64,000 bases of DNA from Candidula unifasciata (taxonomy: Eukaryota; Mollusca; Gastropoda; Stylommatophora; Geomitridae): the NCBI GenBank assembly GCA_905116865.2, contig CAJHNH020008571.1:42501-106500 (forward strand), read 5' to 3'. The stretch's first letter is position 1; each line of letters opens with the position of its first letter. The translations under genes were made by a program, and so were the position numbers. Shown here one piece after another: positions 23,911-36,939 of this stretch. The notes below the pieces were generated by a model, which was given only the letters and a program-made list of their open reading frames with translations, did no database searches and was not told the DNA's origin.

Positions 23911-23985
23911 ACGAGGTGGAGAACGAGGTGGAGAACGAGGTGGAGAACGAGGTGGAGAACGAGGTGGGGATGAAGTGGAGAATAA
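23911..23985. repeat. 12-bp tandem repeat
   Basis: About six units of 'GAGGTGGAGAAC' with small changes, inside the noncoding part of the Tigger element. Confidence 0.9.
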
Positions 23986-24971
23986 GCTGAAACAGGCAGA
24001 CAACAGGCAAGGAAGAGTTGGACAAGCTTGACAGTTCCTCACGGCTGTCAGAGGCTTATAAGTTGAGTTAACCCCTTTATGTTAACCTATTATCATCATT
24101 ATCATACCACTCTAACCCCCGAGCTGTTTTTCTCGCTGAAGCTTACCACCATCATCAAGTTAACCAGTCACTGTTTGTGTAAATCAACAAACTGGGAATT
24201 TCATTGTAGTAAATAAAGCTGTATGTCAAGTTTTAAACTACATAGTTTGTTAAATTCCAAATGGCTGTTCTTACATGTTTAATTAAACTGTTAAGATAGA
24301 TTACCATTTGGTGGGGGCTCAAATAATATAATAATTCTTTAATTATTAATAATAACACCGGGAGAAGGTAGATGACGGAGGAATCACTTGCCCTGTCTAA
24401 TAATTCATTAACATTAAGTATGATAGACATCTAAAATTCCTTGCCTTCTCTTGTGGGTACCAAGTTCAGCTAATGTTAATATACTTAACGAGCCAATATG
24501 GCTGTTTTCTTGGATATCCAGGACTTTGTCTGAGAGCAACATAGCTCAGATTTTAGTTCGGTGTATCTAGTGGAGAGAATGTGTTGAAAGGAAGATCCCT
24601 ACTCAACAACATAAACATTTAAACCACGCGTCACGTCACAATCAGCCATGTTTACACCTGGTTCTCGCTTTTCAATGATTTGATGCTTTATTTCTATGGT
24701 TATTTTTACTGTCTTATGACTGTTTTCTTGCGGCTTTTTTCTTCGGGGACATTTTTGCAAAGGTTTTTGAACTTTTCACACACACACACACACACAAATT
24801 AGAAATCTATTTCCTAATTATCTTCCTAATAATTAATTCAATATACCCCTATCATGGCCACTCGTTATGCGAAACGTCGCTCGTTAAGCAAGTCATTCTT
24901 TTACAATTTGTTTTGCTCGTTATGCGAATTACTCGTTATGAGAGGTGCTTGATAAGCGAGGTTTTACGGTA

Positions 24972-26980
24972 ATACTATTATTATTATTATTATTGCGCAA
25001 TTTAACACAATTTAAGCCCCTCACCTAATAACCCAACACCCCCCCCCCCCCCCACCTCCCACAAAAAAATGCATATCATTGACTTTCGAACTAGCCTGAT
25101 AAATTAATAAATTTGGTGAAACCTTTACCCTCGATTGCCTGTCGTTGGTCATACTGTAGCCTTGCACGTCTCCCAACACGGATTATAACCATTCAGAAAG
25201 CCCGAATATACGCAATCCACGAACCAGATATACAATGGGACGGCTGCTGTATCAGAGGACTGAGCATGCGTGGGAATGGCTAATGTCTAGTAAAACTGAT
25301 TGTGATCAGCATATTCATTAACAACGACTGTGATAACATAACGTAACATAATGAAACACATAATGGAAAATCAATATGAAATTCTACCTCGCTCATTCAT
25401 TAATACAGAACTAGTCTCACACAACTTTTCTGCCAACCAGCCGTAATACTGCACATCAAATCGTTATTTCTCCATGTTCTTTGGTCTCAAATAACCTAAA
25501 TGTAATCGTGAAAATGATTTATTGCACAAGATTCGAATTTCAGAAGTATAATATGTTGAGATCATGAAAACGATTAATTATTTGCTGAAAGTTATGAAAA
25601 ATTGCAAAGCATAAAAATTTTGCGCAAACAATTCAAATGGTAGAATTGAAAATGTGTGTTTATCGTGGAAACAGACATTATAACATATCACAACTGAAAA
25701 TATTTATGGAATAAGAATATAGCGAGAGAATATTTTACAATATTTTTTTTTTTTTTATGGCATCAAAGGGTATCAGTAAACGAACTGAAACATTTTGTTA
25801 GGAATTAAGCAATGTGGCCTAGTACGATCGCCAGTTCACTCTGGTTGTGCGTCTACTTCCGGGTTTTAGTCATTATTGGGTGCTAACTGTGCTATTAGAG
25901 TGCCTTTATATCAGAGGTTAGGTGGCTGTGAAAGCGATCATTAAAACTCATGGATACAACTGACCAGAATCAATGTAAATGTGTGGAACATGTGTGGTTT
26001 GAGACTGACGGATCCTACAGCTAAGGAACACGTGAAAGTGAATATTAGGAGATAATCCTGCGGTAGTCAGATTTAGTAGCCTTCAGTCAGCGAAAAAGGT
26101 CGGAAGCTTGTTCGTGTTGTTTGACAGTTTTGGTCATGCTTTTTATTCTGTCGGAGCGCCTGAACTGTCTAGATTTATTTGGTGTTTAGAAAGTGGAGTT
26201 ATGGATATTATCAGTGTAGATATTCGTCAGAGGACGGAGTAAGTGTTGGCACGTGTGTGGTGGGGTAGGCATTGGGGCATCTATGCGTCAAGCTGGTTGA
26301 CTATGGTAACTGTGTGCTAACCAGTGTCAGGCTGTGATGAAGAGATGTAAGGGGATACTTCCAGATGTTACAGGATATTAGACGATGTTCTAGATTTTAT
26401 TCACCTGTTTTGTGCGACTATTTCAAGTTTTCAGATGGCGGAGTCTTTTGGACAGGGAGCTGCCAACGGACGATGAGGGCCACAGTGAAAGCTGGATTCT
26501 GTCCGACGTGCAGGAGGTGCCCTAGCAGTCATCTAGACATAGAATGTAGTGGTGTATTGTGATCTGTTCAGTTGTGCAAAGTTGGGAGAACCTTTCGGAC
26601 TTTGTACCGGTGTAGTGTGCTATCACAGCACATTTGAATGGTGCTTGTCTTCAGCTTCCTGCGAGCCTTCTGAGTTACAGTCTCCAAGTGGTTGACTTGG
26701 ACACTGTTCTCAATTTGTGCTGGTAATTATTGAGCGAGTCATAAATTAGTTAAATAAGAGCGACCGAGAGTCTACTTGTTCAGCTCACATCACCAATTCA
26801 TTGACCTCATGTGTTCGTCCATATTAGGCAATAATGACTGCACTAATAAACAATACCTTTCGTAATTTGTTAGTTTAATTCAGCAACAGTGGTGTTCTCA
26901 ATAACTTTTCTAGGGACAGACTCGTAAAGGAATGGCCTCGATCATAACCCTAGACACTGAGACAGTTGGACCTATTTCGC
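24972..26980. other. No recognisable gene or element
   Basis: Contains a poly(C) tract (25038-25052) and AT-rich sequence. A 65-codon frame at 26365-26562 has no recognisable domain. I see no repeat family member here, so this may be the least repeat-laden 2 kb of the left half. Confidence 0.45.
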
Positions 26981-26984
26981 TACA

Positions 26985-27160
26985 GTTTCATTCCAGAATT
27001 TAGGTTTTTCGTGCACTTTCTTTTTACAGATCTGGCTTACAAACACAGTGTTGGTTCCTCCTCTCTCAGGCAGATACACTTAGACTTCAAAGGTAAACAA
27101 CCCTTATTAGAAGCCTTTTACGACATACTATTATACAAGGTGATATTATCTCGGAGCACT
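26985..27160 (-). repeat. Family D dispersed repeat, minus orientation
   Basis: Shows 'TCCAGAATTTAGG', 'ACAGATCTGGCTTACAAACA', 'CTCTCTCAGGCAGATACACT' and 'TTACGACATAC', the reverse of family D landmarks. Confidence 0.6.
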
Positions 27161-27239
27161 TTGTTTACACGCGAGGAGCTGCTGAGGCGCTGTTCAGAAC
27201 ACATATGGATCTGTCTAAAGTGCTGCGATGATGATTAGA

Positions 27240-27880
27240 GGATCATCAGCTCTATTTATGCCTAGTGGCACATGAGGCTTTAGAGAGGACTTTCCATGCT
27301 TTCCTGTCCTGTGCAATCTTCAGTGCAGTTTTCCATGAAAGAGACGCCGCACTCAAGTCACTTCCCATCGTTCGTCTCTGTGTTGTTTTCGTGCGCGCCT
27401 TTTTCTTTTTCCCTCTTGTATCCATGTGAGAGCTATTCGGCAGGTATATCAGGATTCATTCTCATAACATGGCCAAGCAATTTCCATATTTTCTAGTAGT
27501 CTAGTATTTGAGATTGTATCTGGCCAGAACATTTTGATAATGCTAAGCAGACATGTGTGGTGTAGGCGGATTGCTTGTGTGCATCCTTTTTGGTCATTCT
27601 CCAGCATTCTGTTCCATATAGAAGCACAGGCAAAATGATGCTTTTGTAGAGTCAGAGTTTCGTTCCTGTGCAGTAACTGTTGGATTTCCAGATTTGCCTC
27701 ATTCTTCCGAAAGCATCTCTAGCTTTGTCCAGGCGTGGCTTTAAGTCTTCCTCTGTTCCTCCCAGTAGGGACACCACACTGCCAGGATATTCGAAATGTT
27801 CAACCTTTTCAAGTGTTTGGTTATTAATGGTTACTGCTGATTGGTTTGGACTGTTTGTGATGATAGGCCTTAGTAATTAT
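27240..27880 (-). pseudogene. LINE reverse transcriptase thumb and C-terminal fragment
   Basis: Minus-strand reading gives 'AVTINNQTLEKVEHFEYPGS' (YLGS motif with Leu to Pro), 'LLGGTEEDLK', 'LDKARDAFGRMRQIWKS', 'LRLYKSIILPVLLYGTECWR', and 'KLLGHVMRMNP' near 27455-27480. This is the standard order of the C-terminal third of a LINE RT. Frameshifts break it into several frames. The catalytic palm is absent, so this is a truncated copy. Confidence 0.82.
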
Positions 27881-28012
27881 CCTTAACAAAACTGTTTTTA
27901 AAAAGTAGGGAGTTTGAAAGTTAATAAGTAGGTCAATCAAGGACCTATTTGACGCCAGCGGAGCATAGAGTAAATTATGCCAGATTTAAAAATGTAAATA
28001 TCAATCGTCACT

Positions 28013-28073
28013 CAATGGGTTGATGTGGTCATATGAAACCGGCCGACTTTACTTCCCAGGACTTTATAAATTA
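28013..28073 (-). repeat. SINE family A fragment
   Basis: Only the 'GATGTGGTCATATGAAACCG' and 'CTTTACTTCCCAGGACTTTA' core remains. Confidence 0.6.
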
Positions 28074-28223
28074 GTATGACCAGATACTGACTGCCACACT
28101 TGGTGAGGAAAGGCGATAAATGAGATGGTTTACATTATAGCTCTGTGGCTTCAACAGTCTCTCAAATATCGATTCTGTTAGAGAATGACATGGAAGTGTG
28201 TCAAAGGTGCACGTCTCTAGAGG

Positions 28224-29008
<785 letters not shown>

Positions 29009-29304
29009 AGTGAGCAACAGAACACGAAAACTCCTGACTAGGTCTTCATACCACAAGAAAACTAATCAAATTCAGACAGGATGTGTTCGCGACCCTTTTA
29101 TTCTGTTACCAGAGAAGACAAAATGCATAACCGTGTTTGTTCCCAGAACTGATAGGTCAATCAGCGCTAGAATACATAAATAACCGTAGGATCAGGAGAG
29201 GAAGGGATCTGTTCTAGACTGGCTCACTTCTTTAGAGGCTTCAACATATGTCTCCGTATAAACATCAGTCTACGACGACGATAGGAATTTGAGGCTTAAA
29301 AAAA

Positions 29305-29563
29305 GTAACAGTAAAGGACCCTTTCCCACGCCTTAAGGCGTATAGGGCAAATATGGCTAGACCTATAGACACAAGATGGGTGATGTGGTCAGTATCACGT
29401 TGGCCGCCTTCACTTCCCCGGGACTGCACCCAGTACCTACTCAAGGCTGGGTCGACCTGGCAGCCAAGGTCATTTTTTTAGAAAAGTTCGGCTCCGCCAG
29501 GGAGCGAACCCACGACCTTCCGATCCGCGACGAGCGTCTAGCCGCTCGGCCACGGCGACTCCC
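29305..29563 (-). repeat. tRNA-derived SINE, family A, minus orientation, well preserved
   Basis: The minus strand begins 'GGGAGTCGCCGTGGCCGAGC', with A box TGGCCGAGCGG and B box 'GTGGGTTCGCTCCC'. The remaining body and the 'AAAGGGTCCTTTACTG' tail match the family. This is the best copy for defining the consensus head. Confidence 0.9.
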
Positions 29564-29779
29564 AAGGCTAAAAATACCAAATATTAATTCAGTTGTCAAG
29601 CAAATTCCATGCACTGCTGTTTATCAAAATTGATATTGGCTACCAGGTCCATTCAGCCTAAAATATGCACCTGCTAATTTTCCTGGGAAGTAAAGTTAGC
29701 CATGGGATCATATTATCCTAATCATAGCATCCAGAGAGTGCTGACTGGTCTAGAACAATAATCTCTAGCCTGAAAGTGT

Positions 29780-29800
29780 GTGGGGAAAGGGGGGGGGGGT
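29780..29800. repeat. Poly(G) tract
   Basis: A run of ten G after several shorter runs; others lie at 30820-30828 and 30892-30900. Confidence 0.8.
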
Positions 29801-30089
29801 CCGGGAGACCATGAAGGTCCTTAGGGGAAGCTAGGAATGTAACACCGGGTGGGGGAGGGGTAAAGGTCAAGAAATTGTTTTAAGTGACTGTATTTATGCT
29901 TGTAATAATCCGTTGCGCTAAAACTTTGTTTTAGTTCAATTATTAATTATAAGTATTTATTACAAAACGACACTAACAATTTTGTTTTCATGAACAGATT
30001 GTACATTTATCGTTACAAATCGAATTGATCTGATAACATCTGATCTGGGTTTAATTATAGATTAGGTTCACATTCTCAACAAAACCTGG

Positions 30090-30770
30090 CCAGCTAGTGC
30101 TTCAGAATCAGAAGTTAAACAAATGATTCATGACAATTCACGCCCAGATGATGTGATTATCTATACAGATAGCTCTGTGCTGAGGGGCAAACGAAGTGTA
30201 TGGAAGTTCTTAGCAAAAGCAAATAGCTTCGCTTAGCACAACAAAGCCTGGCGTATAATTTCACAACGTCTAGTTTCACAACGTCTAGTTTGAGAATGGA
30301 GCTGCAGGCAGTCACTGCTGCTTTCCGCTGGCTTGAAAATCACAGAGCATTTTGAGAAAGGTGGAGACAGGCATGCTCTGTGATGAGTTGCAAGCATCAC
30401 TTCAGAGGTCCCGGGTAGTTAGCGTCCCTTGGATATTTTCTCCAGGTCATGCCAGTATGTAGGGAATTGAACAGGCGCATAGGTTGGCCGGTTCTGCACC
30501 GCTTGGTGGTGAACTGATGTATGATGAGCTGGATGTTGTGAGAGTCCCTTGGGAGCGGAGAATAGTGCGGAGGCACAGGTAGATCATTACGGTCTGAGGA
30601 AAAATGGCACTGTGGGAGTTACTAGGGGATCTGGCCGCGCTGGAAACTCGAGGAAAAGGTAAGACGGAAAGACAGACAGTTACTGGTACCATCGGAATTA
30701 GAACTCTTCGCTTGCTGCTGAAGATGGGGACGGGCGCTTATGGAGATGTCCCGAGTACTGTGATAACGAT
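30090..30770 (+). pseudogene. RNase H domain of a LINE or related retroelement
   Basis: Readable plus-strand blocks: 'DDVIIYTDSSVLRGKRSVW' (first catalytic Asp), 'SLRMELQAVTAAFRWLENH' (catalytic Glu), 'LCDELQASLQRSRVVS', 'WIFSPGHASM' and 'AHRLAGSAPLGGELMYDEL'. That is the RNase H order. Frameshifts separate the blocks. The end, 'RQTVTGTIGIRTLRLLLKMG' (30667-30730), reappears in weaker form in both halves of the 41-57 kb duplication (near 47110-47180 and 54790-54870). Confidence 0.75.
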
Positions 30771-30774
30771 TCCT

Positions 30775-33640
30775 AATTCAACATTCATTCAACTCTTTTT
30801 TTAAACATTTAATTATGTTGGGGGGGGGGTGGACATGGGGTCTTGCAAAATACTGACGAGCGTGTTGGGGTATTGCAATATACTCGGGGAAGGGGGGGGG
30901 GCTCGCCAAATGGGGCGTGGATGCCTTGCCATATACTCAAGAAAGGCATTGGGGTCTTGCAATATACTTAACGGGGCTTGGGGGTCTTGTCATATACTCA
31001 ATGGAGCGGCGACCTGGAGGAAAAAGTGTGTGGCTACTGGTCTATACACTAATGCCGCGTAGCAACAATGCCAGATGTGCCACTGGCCTGAAAAGAGTTC
31101 ACCTTCGCCTAGCATTATTTTCGTCTCATACGTATCCCTGAAAGACCACAAGGATTCTAAATAATATGTCTTACCTTTATCGAATTGGACCATTCTGACT
31201 AGTCCTTCTTGTCTGTCGGATGTCTATGTCCTCTACCTGAATCACTTGAACCTTTGTATGAGAACACCAGCCATGAAACTCGCGAACTTTCACCAGCCCA
31301 ACAATATTCTCTCCCCAGCAATGAGCAATATGCTTTCCTGCAGCGGATGTTGAGGGTCGTGACTGTGGTTACTAGTGCGTTGAGGCGTTTCAGATCAAAT
31401 ACAATGGCGCGCTAACAGATGAGTGTTTAGAAGTTTTGGACGTAAGATATGCCTGCGAGCCTAATGTGTAACAATTTTTGTGTGTGTAAAGTTCCTTCTT
31501 TGTTCGTTCGTACTTCTGGTTACCTCTGGGACACGATCCGATATTCTTGTATAATAATTCAGCAGTATTTTACTTCACCAACTTGTTCTCATCAGTAAGA
31601 CAGTTATATTGTTTACTGTACATTTGTTTACCAAGTCCATAATCTATTTTCCTTGGTAACGACTCTGCCTGCAGGATTCCCTGTTTATAAAAAACCTTCT
31701 CTCATTGATATATGCCCAAATCCCACTGGGTTGCGTCAAGATATTTGGAAACATTTGCTGAGAAATTAAAACGGATTTTTAGAGATGAAAGTGTCCTTGC
31801 TATTCTTCTCCAACAATAATTTAAAAAACTACAAATTACAGATTACACCCACAAGGGATATGTATAGAGAGAATCATGAAACTGTGAATTCAGTTAGGTC
31901 GTTAGCTTTCTGCATTCTTCTACTGTGTCTTTTATAAACCTATACGTGATTGATATTATCCTTGCCTGCGTTGGAATTCCTCGCTGAAAGCAAATAGATT
32001 GTCAATATACTGTAAAAAGAATATATGCAAAAAATGTTTGATATCTCTATATACAGATGGTCTAGCTGTATGCGCACTCGCTGATGGCTTGTAGGCTTTA
32101 CATAAATGTTCGAATATGACTGAAGCTTGTGAGTGAGTAAAGAAGGTGAAATGGTGAGCTCTGTGGTACAATGTCGTGCCTCCCTTCACAAACAATATGC
32201 ACAGCGAAGAAAAGGGGGTGAGGTTCAGAGCTTTACAACAGGACAGGAACACGATGTACAAACTGCATTGGAAAAAGTGAAACTTGACAATCGTGGTGTG
32301 AGAGGCTGCAGGGTCCAGCTGAGGTAGTTCCTCATTTAATATTCCTTAGCTTGTATTCATCAATATTCTTATAGATCACTGGTATAGATGAGGTATATGT
32401 TATCTTTGTGAGGGCCTTAACAAGCGTGTCTGGGTGTTTTATGTAAATGGTTATATGGAATTAGTGATTTTGTGACGAATATATTTTTTGCTTTGTCCTT
32501 ATCCTACATATTACGATATTGAATCCCGTATGTGCAGACAAGCTGACTTTTCTAGATAAGTTTTTGTTGTGTAGACCGAACACACGTAATTTACGTGAAC
32601 TGTATATCGTCTGCAGACGTCGTATCTTGTTTGCTTATATAAAGTTATCTCGTATGTTCATATAGTTTATTTTGTATATATATGTAACCAAGCAATCATT
32701 GATCATCCGCCAAATCCAGACACTTAGCTCTTTTAAAGAAGATACTTTCAAAGGAAGATGATATCTGAGCCGTGCCGATGATCTGTCTGTTCAAACCTAA
32801 ACCAAGTCGATAATCTGTCTGCGGTTGTAAAGATCTTTCAACATTTGTCCATAGATGATACAGATTGGATCTATCGTATATGCTTTAATTCATTTATGTA
32901 GATATCATATCTCGTTTCGAAAGATAGTTCAACCAGTTCTTATGTGCTTTTTAACTGAGATTATTTATGCTGCCTGCAGAAATGATTGATCTCCTGTGTC
33001 CAAATATTTTACCATATCCGTTGTTTCCTTTCCTCACAGACAACGCCAAATTACCACATAATTTATCACATGTCGCACTTAACCGTCTCTATGTAGTTAT
33101 TTTCGACATCATACTTCCTTCTGTCCAAAGACATACATTACTTATCACCAAGAATTAGACTACACTCGCATATTCTCATGTGGTTGATCTCATATCAAAA
33201 CCACTGGTTTAGTTTCAGTGTTTAGGCAAATCACGACTCCCTTGAGATACCTCCATTATTAATATAGACACTGTCAATATCTCGAATTCCGCCACAGATA
33301 AGGTCAAAACACCTTTGTCCTGAAACACCATTACTCTTATGGTGTCTTTTCCAATGACAATGATGCAGCAGACTGTACCCCAGAAGCAGAGCTTATCCGT
33401 CAGATTTCAGGATTAGATGACGTATTGAAGTGTCAACGGATCGTCCCCTGCCTCCTTGTTAAAGTCAGAACTCGTAAGGTCAGGCCTGCCAAAAGTCTGC
33501 AGAGAATAAAATATTGGTTAACAAAAGCATTATTAATTGCAATTTTTAAAATTAATATTATAGTTACTAATTCGTTGCATTATAGTAATGATAAACTGAT
33601 TTAGTCTGGATATTTGACAAAGAGACTCGAAATAGCCTAA
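30775..33640. other. No recognisable gene or element
   Basis: Mostly AT-rich. A locally repeated 'CTTGCAATATACT' motif at 30840-31010 recurs about five times. A stop-free stretch at about 33325-33500 on plus could be mistaken for an exon but shows no family motif. No SINE copy seen between 31.2 and 33.6 kb. Confidence 0.45.
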
Positions 33641-33654
33641 GGTTCGTCTTTGAT

Positions 33655-33690
33655 GGGGAGGGGGGAGATGGTGGAGGGGGGGGGGGTGAA
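33655..33690. repeat. G-rich tract
   Basis: Three close G runs including a run of ten. Confidence 0.8.
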
Positions 33691-33904
33691 AGGAGTTGAA
33701 CGTTGTGGAGTGGTCAAACCGTTTGCTTTGCGTTCTGTAGGTCATGGGGTCGTGTTAAAACACGCGCCGTTCTGTTTACTGGCGTTATATTTACGAAGAA
33801 GCCTGGGTATCTTTGCTGGAGCTCCTGAGTCAGTGTTTTGTGCGACGCACTCGGCAGGCGGTTAGCTGTCTTGCTGAGACAGGCAAATCCTATGAAAATA
33901 ACCC

Positions 33905-34030
33905 CTGATGCTCCCCGTGTGGGTTCTAAGACTCCATTGTGGGGAGAACAAGGATAGACCTACTGCCTCCACAACAAGCATGTCGTAGGAGTCTGTGAAA
34001 CAGGTGGGCACGCAACACTCCGGATCTGCA
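33905..34030 (+). repeat. Family D fragment, plus orientation
   Basis: 'CCCCGTGTGGGTTCTAAGAC', 'CATTGTGGGGAGAACAAGG' and 'AAGCATGTCGTAGGAGTC' match the start of family D copies at 38870 and 41895. Confidence 0.65.
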
Positions 34031-34079
34031 GCAAGACTAAATTCCGGAGATGGGCTAACACCCAGAAAGGCATGTTGTT

Positions 34080-34700
34080 TGTTAAATTTCTGCTGGCTCA
34101 GGGATACAGAAGTTCAAGCCATCAAGACAGCGGTAGAGAAACTACTAAATAACGGGTAATTTTCACAACCTGTGGTACTCCTGACAGATGCAAAAGCGTT
34201 ACTTCAGGCACTCCAGTCTGGAAAATTACCAAGTATACGGACACTATTATCCGAACTAGGTAACCGCTGTAAATTAGTAATGGAGTGGATACCTTCCGAC
34301 TGTGGAGTTCCCGGACACGAAAGAGCTGATAAACTAGCTAAGGAAGGTGCAAATAAAGAACAACCCTACGTACCACTCTTTTATTAACAGAAGAAGAGAA
34401 TAATCAAATCAATCAGAAAGCCGCCGAAACTGGCACAAGACGATTACCATATTATGAATAGACCACAGCGTCATTATCATTCGCCTTAGAACAGGGCACT
34501 ATCGACTTCGCTGCCACATGTACAAAAAATTTAAGATTGGCGAATCAACCATGTGTACCTGTGGACTGGCACCTGAGACAGCAGATCACATCCTCCAAGA
34601 CTGTCCCAAATTCAACGCTTCAAAGCTTTCTGCCAAAAGAGACACTTGTGGAAGTCAAACTTTAGGGGACGCTTAGTGAATTACAAAAGAAAGTGAAGTT
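34080..34700 (+). pseudogene. RNase H domain and zinc-like tail of a LINE (Jockey/I-like)
   Basis: The plus strand reads 'VVLLTDAKALLQALQSGKLP' (catalytic TD context), 'VMEWIPSDCGVPGHERADKL' (the GHE/AD end of RNase H), then after a frameshift 'IRLRTGHYRLR'-like text and 'CTCGLAPETADHILQDCPKF', a Cys/His tail. It closely parallels 430-1110 and is probably the same family. It ends near a short (GAA)n run at 34752-34768. RT is absent. Confidence 0.82.
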
Positions 34701-34769
34701 CATACTAGAGACAGCATTGCAGATAGAGATAATTTATTTTATGCGAACAAAAGAAGAAGAAGAAGAGAC

Positions 34770-35025
34770 GGGGCATTTATGTGAAGACCCGTCGACATTG
34801 AAGCTGGAACCTTGATTAACGACTGAAAAACTGCTTGTCTTCCCTCTTTTGACTTTGTCTCCAGCCTGTTAGCCTCTTCTTTGCCCGCCTTCAACATTTG
34901 CATGCATGGTTCTTACACTCGTAAAATTGCGATGTCCTTCAGTGTGGCCGAAATATGTCGCCTAATTATTTTGGTAATTATTTTCATTCTCAGTCTTTCC
35001 GATAACTGTATTTCATTCTGACCGT
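34770..35025. other. No recognisable gene or element
   Basis: Nothing supported. Confidence 0.5.
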
Positions 35026-35265
35026 GAAATGCAACCTATACTGTAAATCCACATATCTAGCGCCACAAGTCAACTTTCTCACTGTCTATTCATTGTCCAG
35101 TTTTCTGTATATCCACATATCAAGCGCCACAAGTCAACTTTCTCACTGTCTATTCATTGTCCAGTTTTCTGTATATCCACATATCAAGCGCCACAAGTTA
35201 ACTTTCTCACTGCTTATTAATTGTCCAGTTTTCTGTATGTCGACATATCCATTTATCTCATATTT
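35026..35265. repeat. 64-bp tandem repeat, about 3.5 units
   Basis: Units contain 'CATATCAAGCGCCACAAGTC' and 'TCTCACTGTCTATTCATTGT'. The anchor 'AACTTTCTC' recurs every 64 bp (35071, 35135, 35199). Confidence 0.93.
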
Positions 35266-35860
35266 CTGAAGTAAAAAAATGTGCTGTATTTACGTCGAAT
35301 TATCTAACCAGATTTCTCTAATATACTGATACTATACATTCAGACAATAGCTGGTAACATACAGTGCGATGCTTGAGACAGAACTGTATTTTCAAGCATA
35401 TTGTTGGCGGTTACTAATTTATTTTCGACATTTCGCTTATGCTGCCTTTACTGATATTTTCAGTGTTCAAAATGGTTTAAGTTCACCTTTAATATAGCAA
35501 ACGGAATTGTAAGTGTTATCAAAATGGCCATTCTTCAATGAGAGATAAGTACTACACTTTAAGTGATCATTAATACTTGAGAATCTTGTAGATGAATATG
35601 ATAACAATTCTCAGTGGAGGTTAGAAAACCTGAAGAACTGGCTATGTCGTGAGAAGAGAAACAGATGCATGGACTGGCTTGTAAAGTAACGTGTATGACT
35701 TGTTATCTAAGGTGAGATGATACAATGATTGGGCACTGGGTAGCTGGCAACAAAGTTAATGAAGAGACAGTAAATTCAGTTGTTTTGTTATCTTGTGAGC
35801 GCCAGACTAAGTCCTCGTCAATTGCCACTTTTGACGTTAAGCGTCGTGGGGGAGGAACAG
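35266..35860. other. No recognisable gene or element
   Basis: AT-rich sequence without a motif-bearing frame. Confidence 0.5.
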
Positions 35861-35864
35861 TTTG

Positions 35865-36255
35865 CAATCTATTGCTCGATGGATAGCACTGGATTTTGTT
35901 ATTCCGTGTCAACGTAGAATATCGTTAGTGCCCTCATACCATATGCTACTTGCGTCAGATCATTTATGCTGCAGCATCTGTTGTGGTAGTTGTTGTGCCT
36001 GCTTTCTAGCCAGATGGCCAAACCATTTGATGGTCTGCTACTCATCGAATGTGGTGCATGGTGTTGTTCCAAAAATCTGTCTAACTGTATCATTTCTCAC
36101 TCTTTCTCAGATGTTTAATTTGGAGGTTTCCATTGGAATAGCATCTCACCTGTGTTAATTTTTTTCAGGTCAGCCTCTGACAAAGTCCAAGTTTGGCACT
36201 GGTAGCACAGTGTTGGGAGGAAAATGTTGTGTGTAGTCTGTTTAAGCAGTATACT
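35865..36255 (-). pseudogene. LINE reverse transcriptase C-terminal fragment
   Basis: Minus strand: 'HNIFLPTLCYQCQTWTLSEA' then 'INTGEMLFQWK', matching the LINE thumb segment that usually reads VLLYGSETW...; then 'MIQLDRFLEQHH' and 'RPSNGLAIWLESRHNN', the GH-R-RM region. Stops and shifts interrupt it. The palm is not present. Confidence 0.65.
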
Positions 36256-36399
36256 TGTTTTTAATATTTTAAACATGGCGCTATTGAAATATAAGAGCAC
36301 TGGCTCTTTGACGCTTTGTTACTTTTTCCCGGACGTCCAGTCAGCTACAGTAATTCATTAACCGTCGGTGTAAGCTGTTCAAATAGGCCATGTAAGTAA

Positions 36400-36662
36400 G
36401 TAAAGGACCCCTTTTCCTGCCTTTAGGCGTATAGGGCATATAGGGCTAGACCTATATTTTTATAGACCAATCGGCACAAGATGAGTGATGTGGTCAGCAT
36501 CACACCGGCCGCCTTTACTTCCCGGGACTGCACCCGGCACCTAGGCTGGGTCGACCTGGGAGCCAAGGTCATTTTTGAAAAAATTCCGGCTCTGCCAGGG
36601 AGCGAACCCACGACCTGTCCGATCCGCGGCGCGCGTCTAGCTGCTCGGCCACGACGACTCCC
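36400..36662 (-). repeat. tRNA-derived SINE, family A, minus orientation
   Basis: Complete copy: tail 'AAAGGACCCCTTTTCC', 'TTTTTATAGACCAATCGGCA', 'GCATCACACCGGCCGCCTTT', and a minus-strand head with 'GTCGTGGCCGAGCAGC' and 'GTGGGTTCGCTCCC'. Confidence 0.9.
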
Positions 36663-36709
36663 AATAGGCAATGCAGCCTGTTAATAATTATGTCCCTGTT
36701 AGGTTAGTT

Positions 36710-36935
36710 GCGTATCCTTTACAGGCCGTTGCAGAACCAACCCTAAAGGCACCTGGCTGTTGTGTGGTTTTTCTAGGCAAATGTACATCCAGTAGTTTGC
36801 CATTGCTTTCTGGGCGGTCGGTTTTCTTGATACCACTGTTGAAACCAACGCAAGGCGCAAGGCCTGCAGCTGGGATCGAACCCGGCATTCCGGCATTACG
36901 AAGCGCTCGCATGGACTTAGCCACAGAGCCGACAT
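36710..36935 (-). repeat. tRNA-derived SINE, family B, minus orientation
   Basis: Complete copy: 'GCGTATCCTTTACAGGCCGT' end, 'TAGTTTGCCATTGCTTTCTG', and a minus-strand head 'GTCGGCTCTGTGGCTAAGTC' with B box 'CCGGGTTCGATCCC'. Sits about 50 bp from a family A copy in the same orientation. Confidence 0.9.
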
Positions 36936-36939
36936 GTTT

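Larger units (their letters stand above)
21239..24969 (-). mobile_element. Tigger (pogo superfamily) DNA transposon, about 3.7 kb
   Basis: Terminal inverted repeats: plus-strand left end 'CAGTGGAACCTCGCTTAACG' and right end read on minus 'CCGTAAAACCTCGCTTATCA'. A TA dinucleotide flanks each end (21237-21238 and 24970-24971), the expected target duplication. Repeated 'CTCGTTATGCGAA' and 'ACGAG' motifs extend the subterminal ends. Transposase remnants lie on the minus strand in the left half. About 1.7 kb between the transposase start and the right end is noncoding, longer than usual for this family, and includes a 12-bp repeat at 23911-23985. The element is inactive. Confidence 0.88.

Noticed and set aside
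26365..26562. 65-codon plus frame with several Cys residues
   Set aside because: Cys spacing fits no zinc-binding pattern I recognise, and there is no supporting context.
29376..29633. Short frames such as 85 codons within SINE copies (also 36481-36684, 20455-20658, 10911-11246)
   Set aside because: The same peptides recur wherever the SINE recurs in a given orientation; they are SINE translations.
33325..33500. Stop-free plus-strand stretch that could be a host exon
   Set aside because: No family motif and no clear splice sites at both ends. A homology or RNA-seq search would be needed to revive it.
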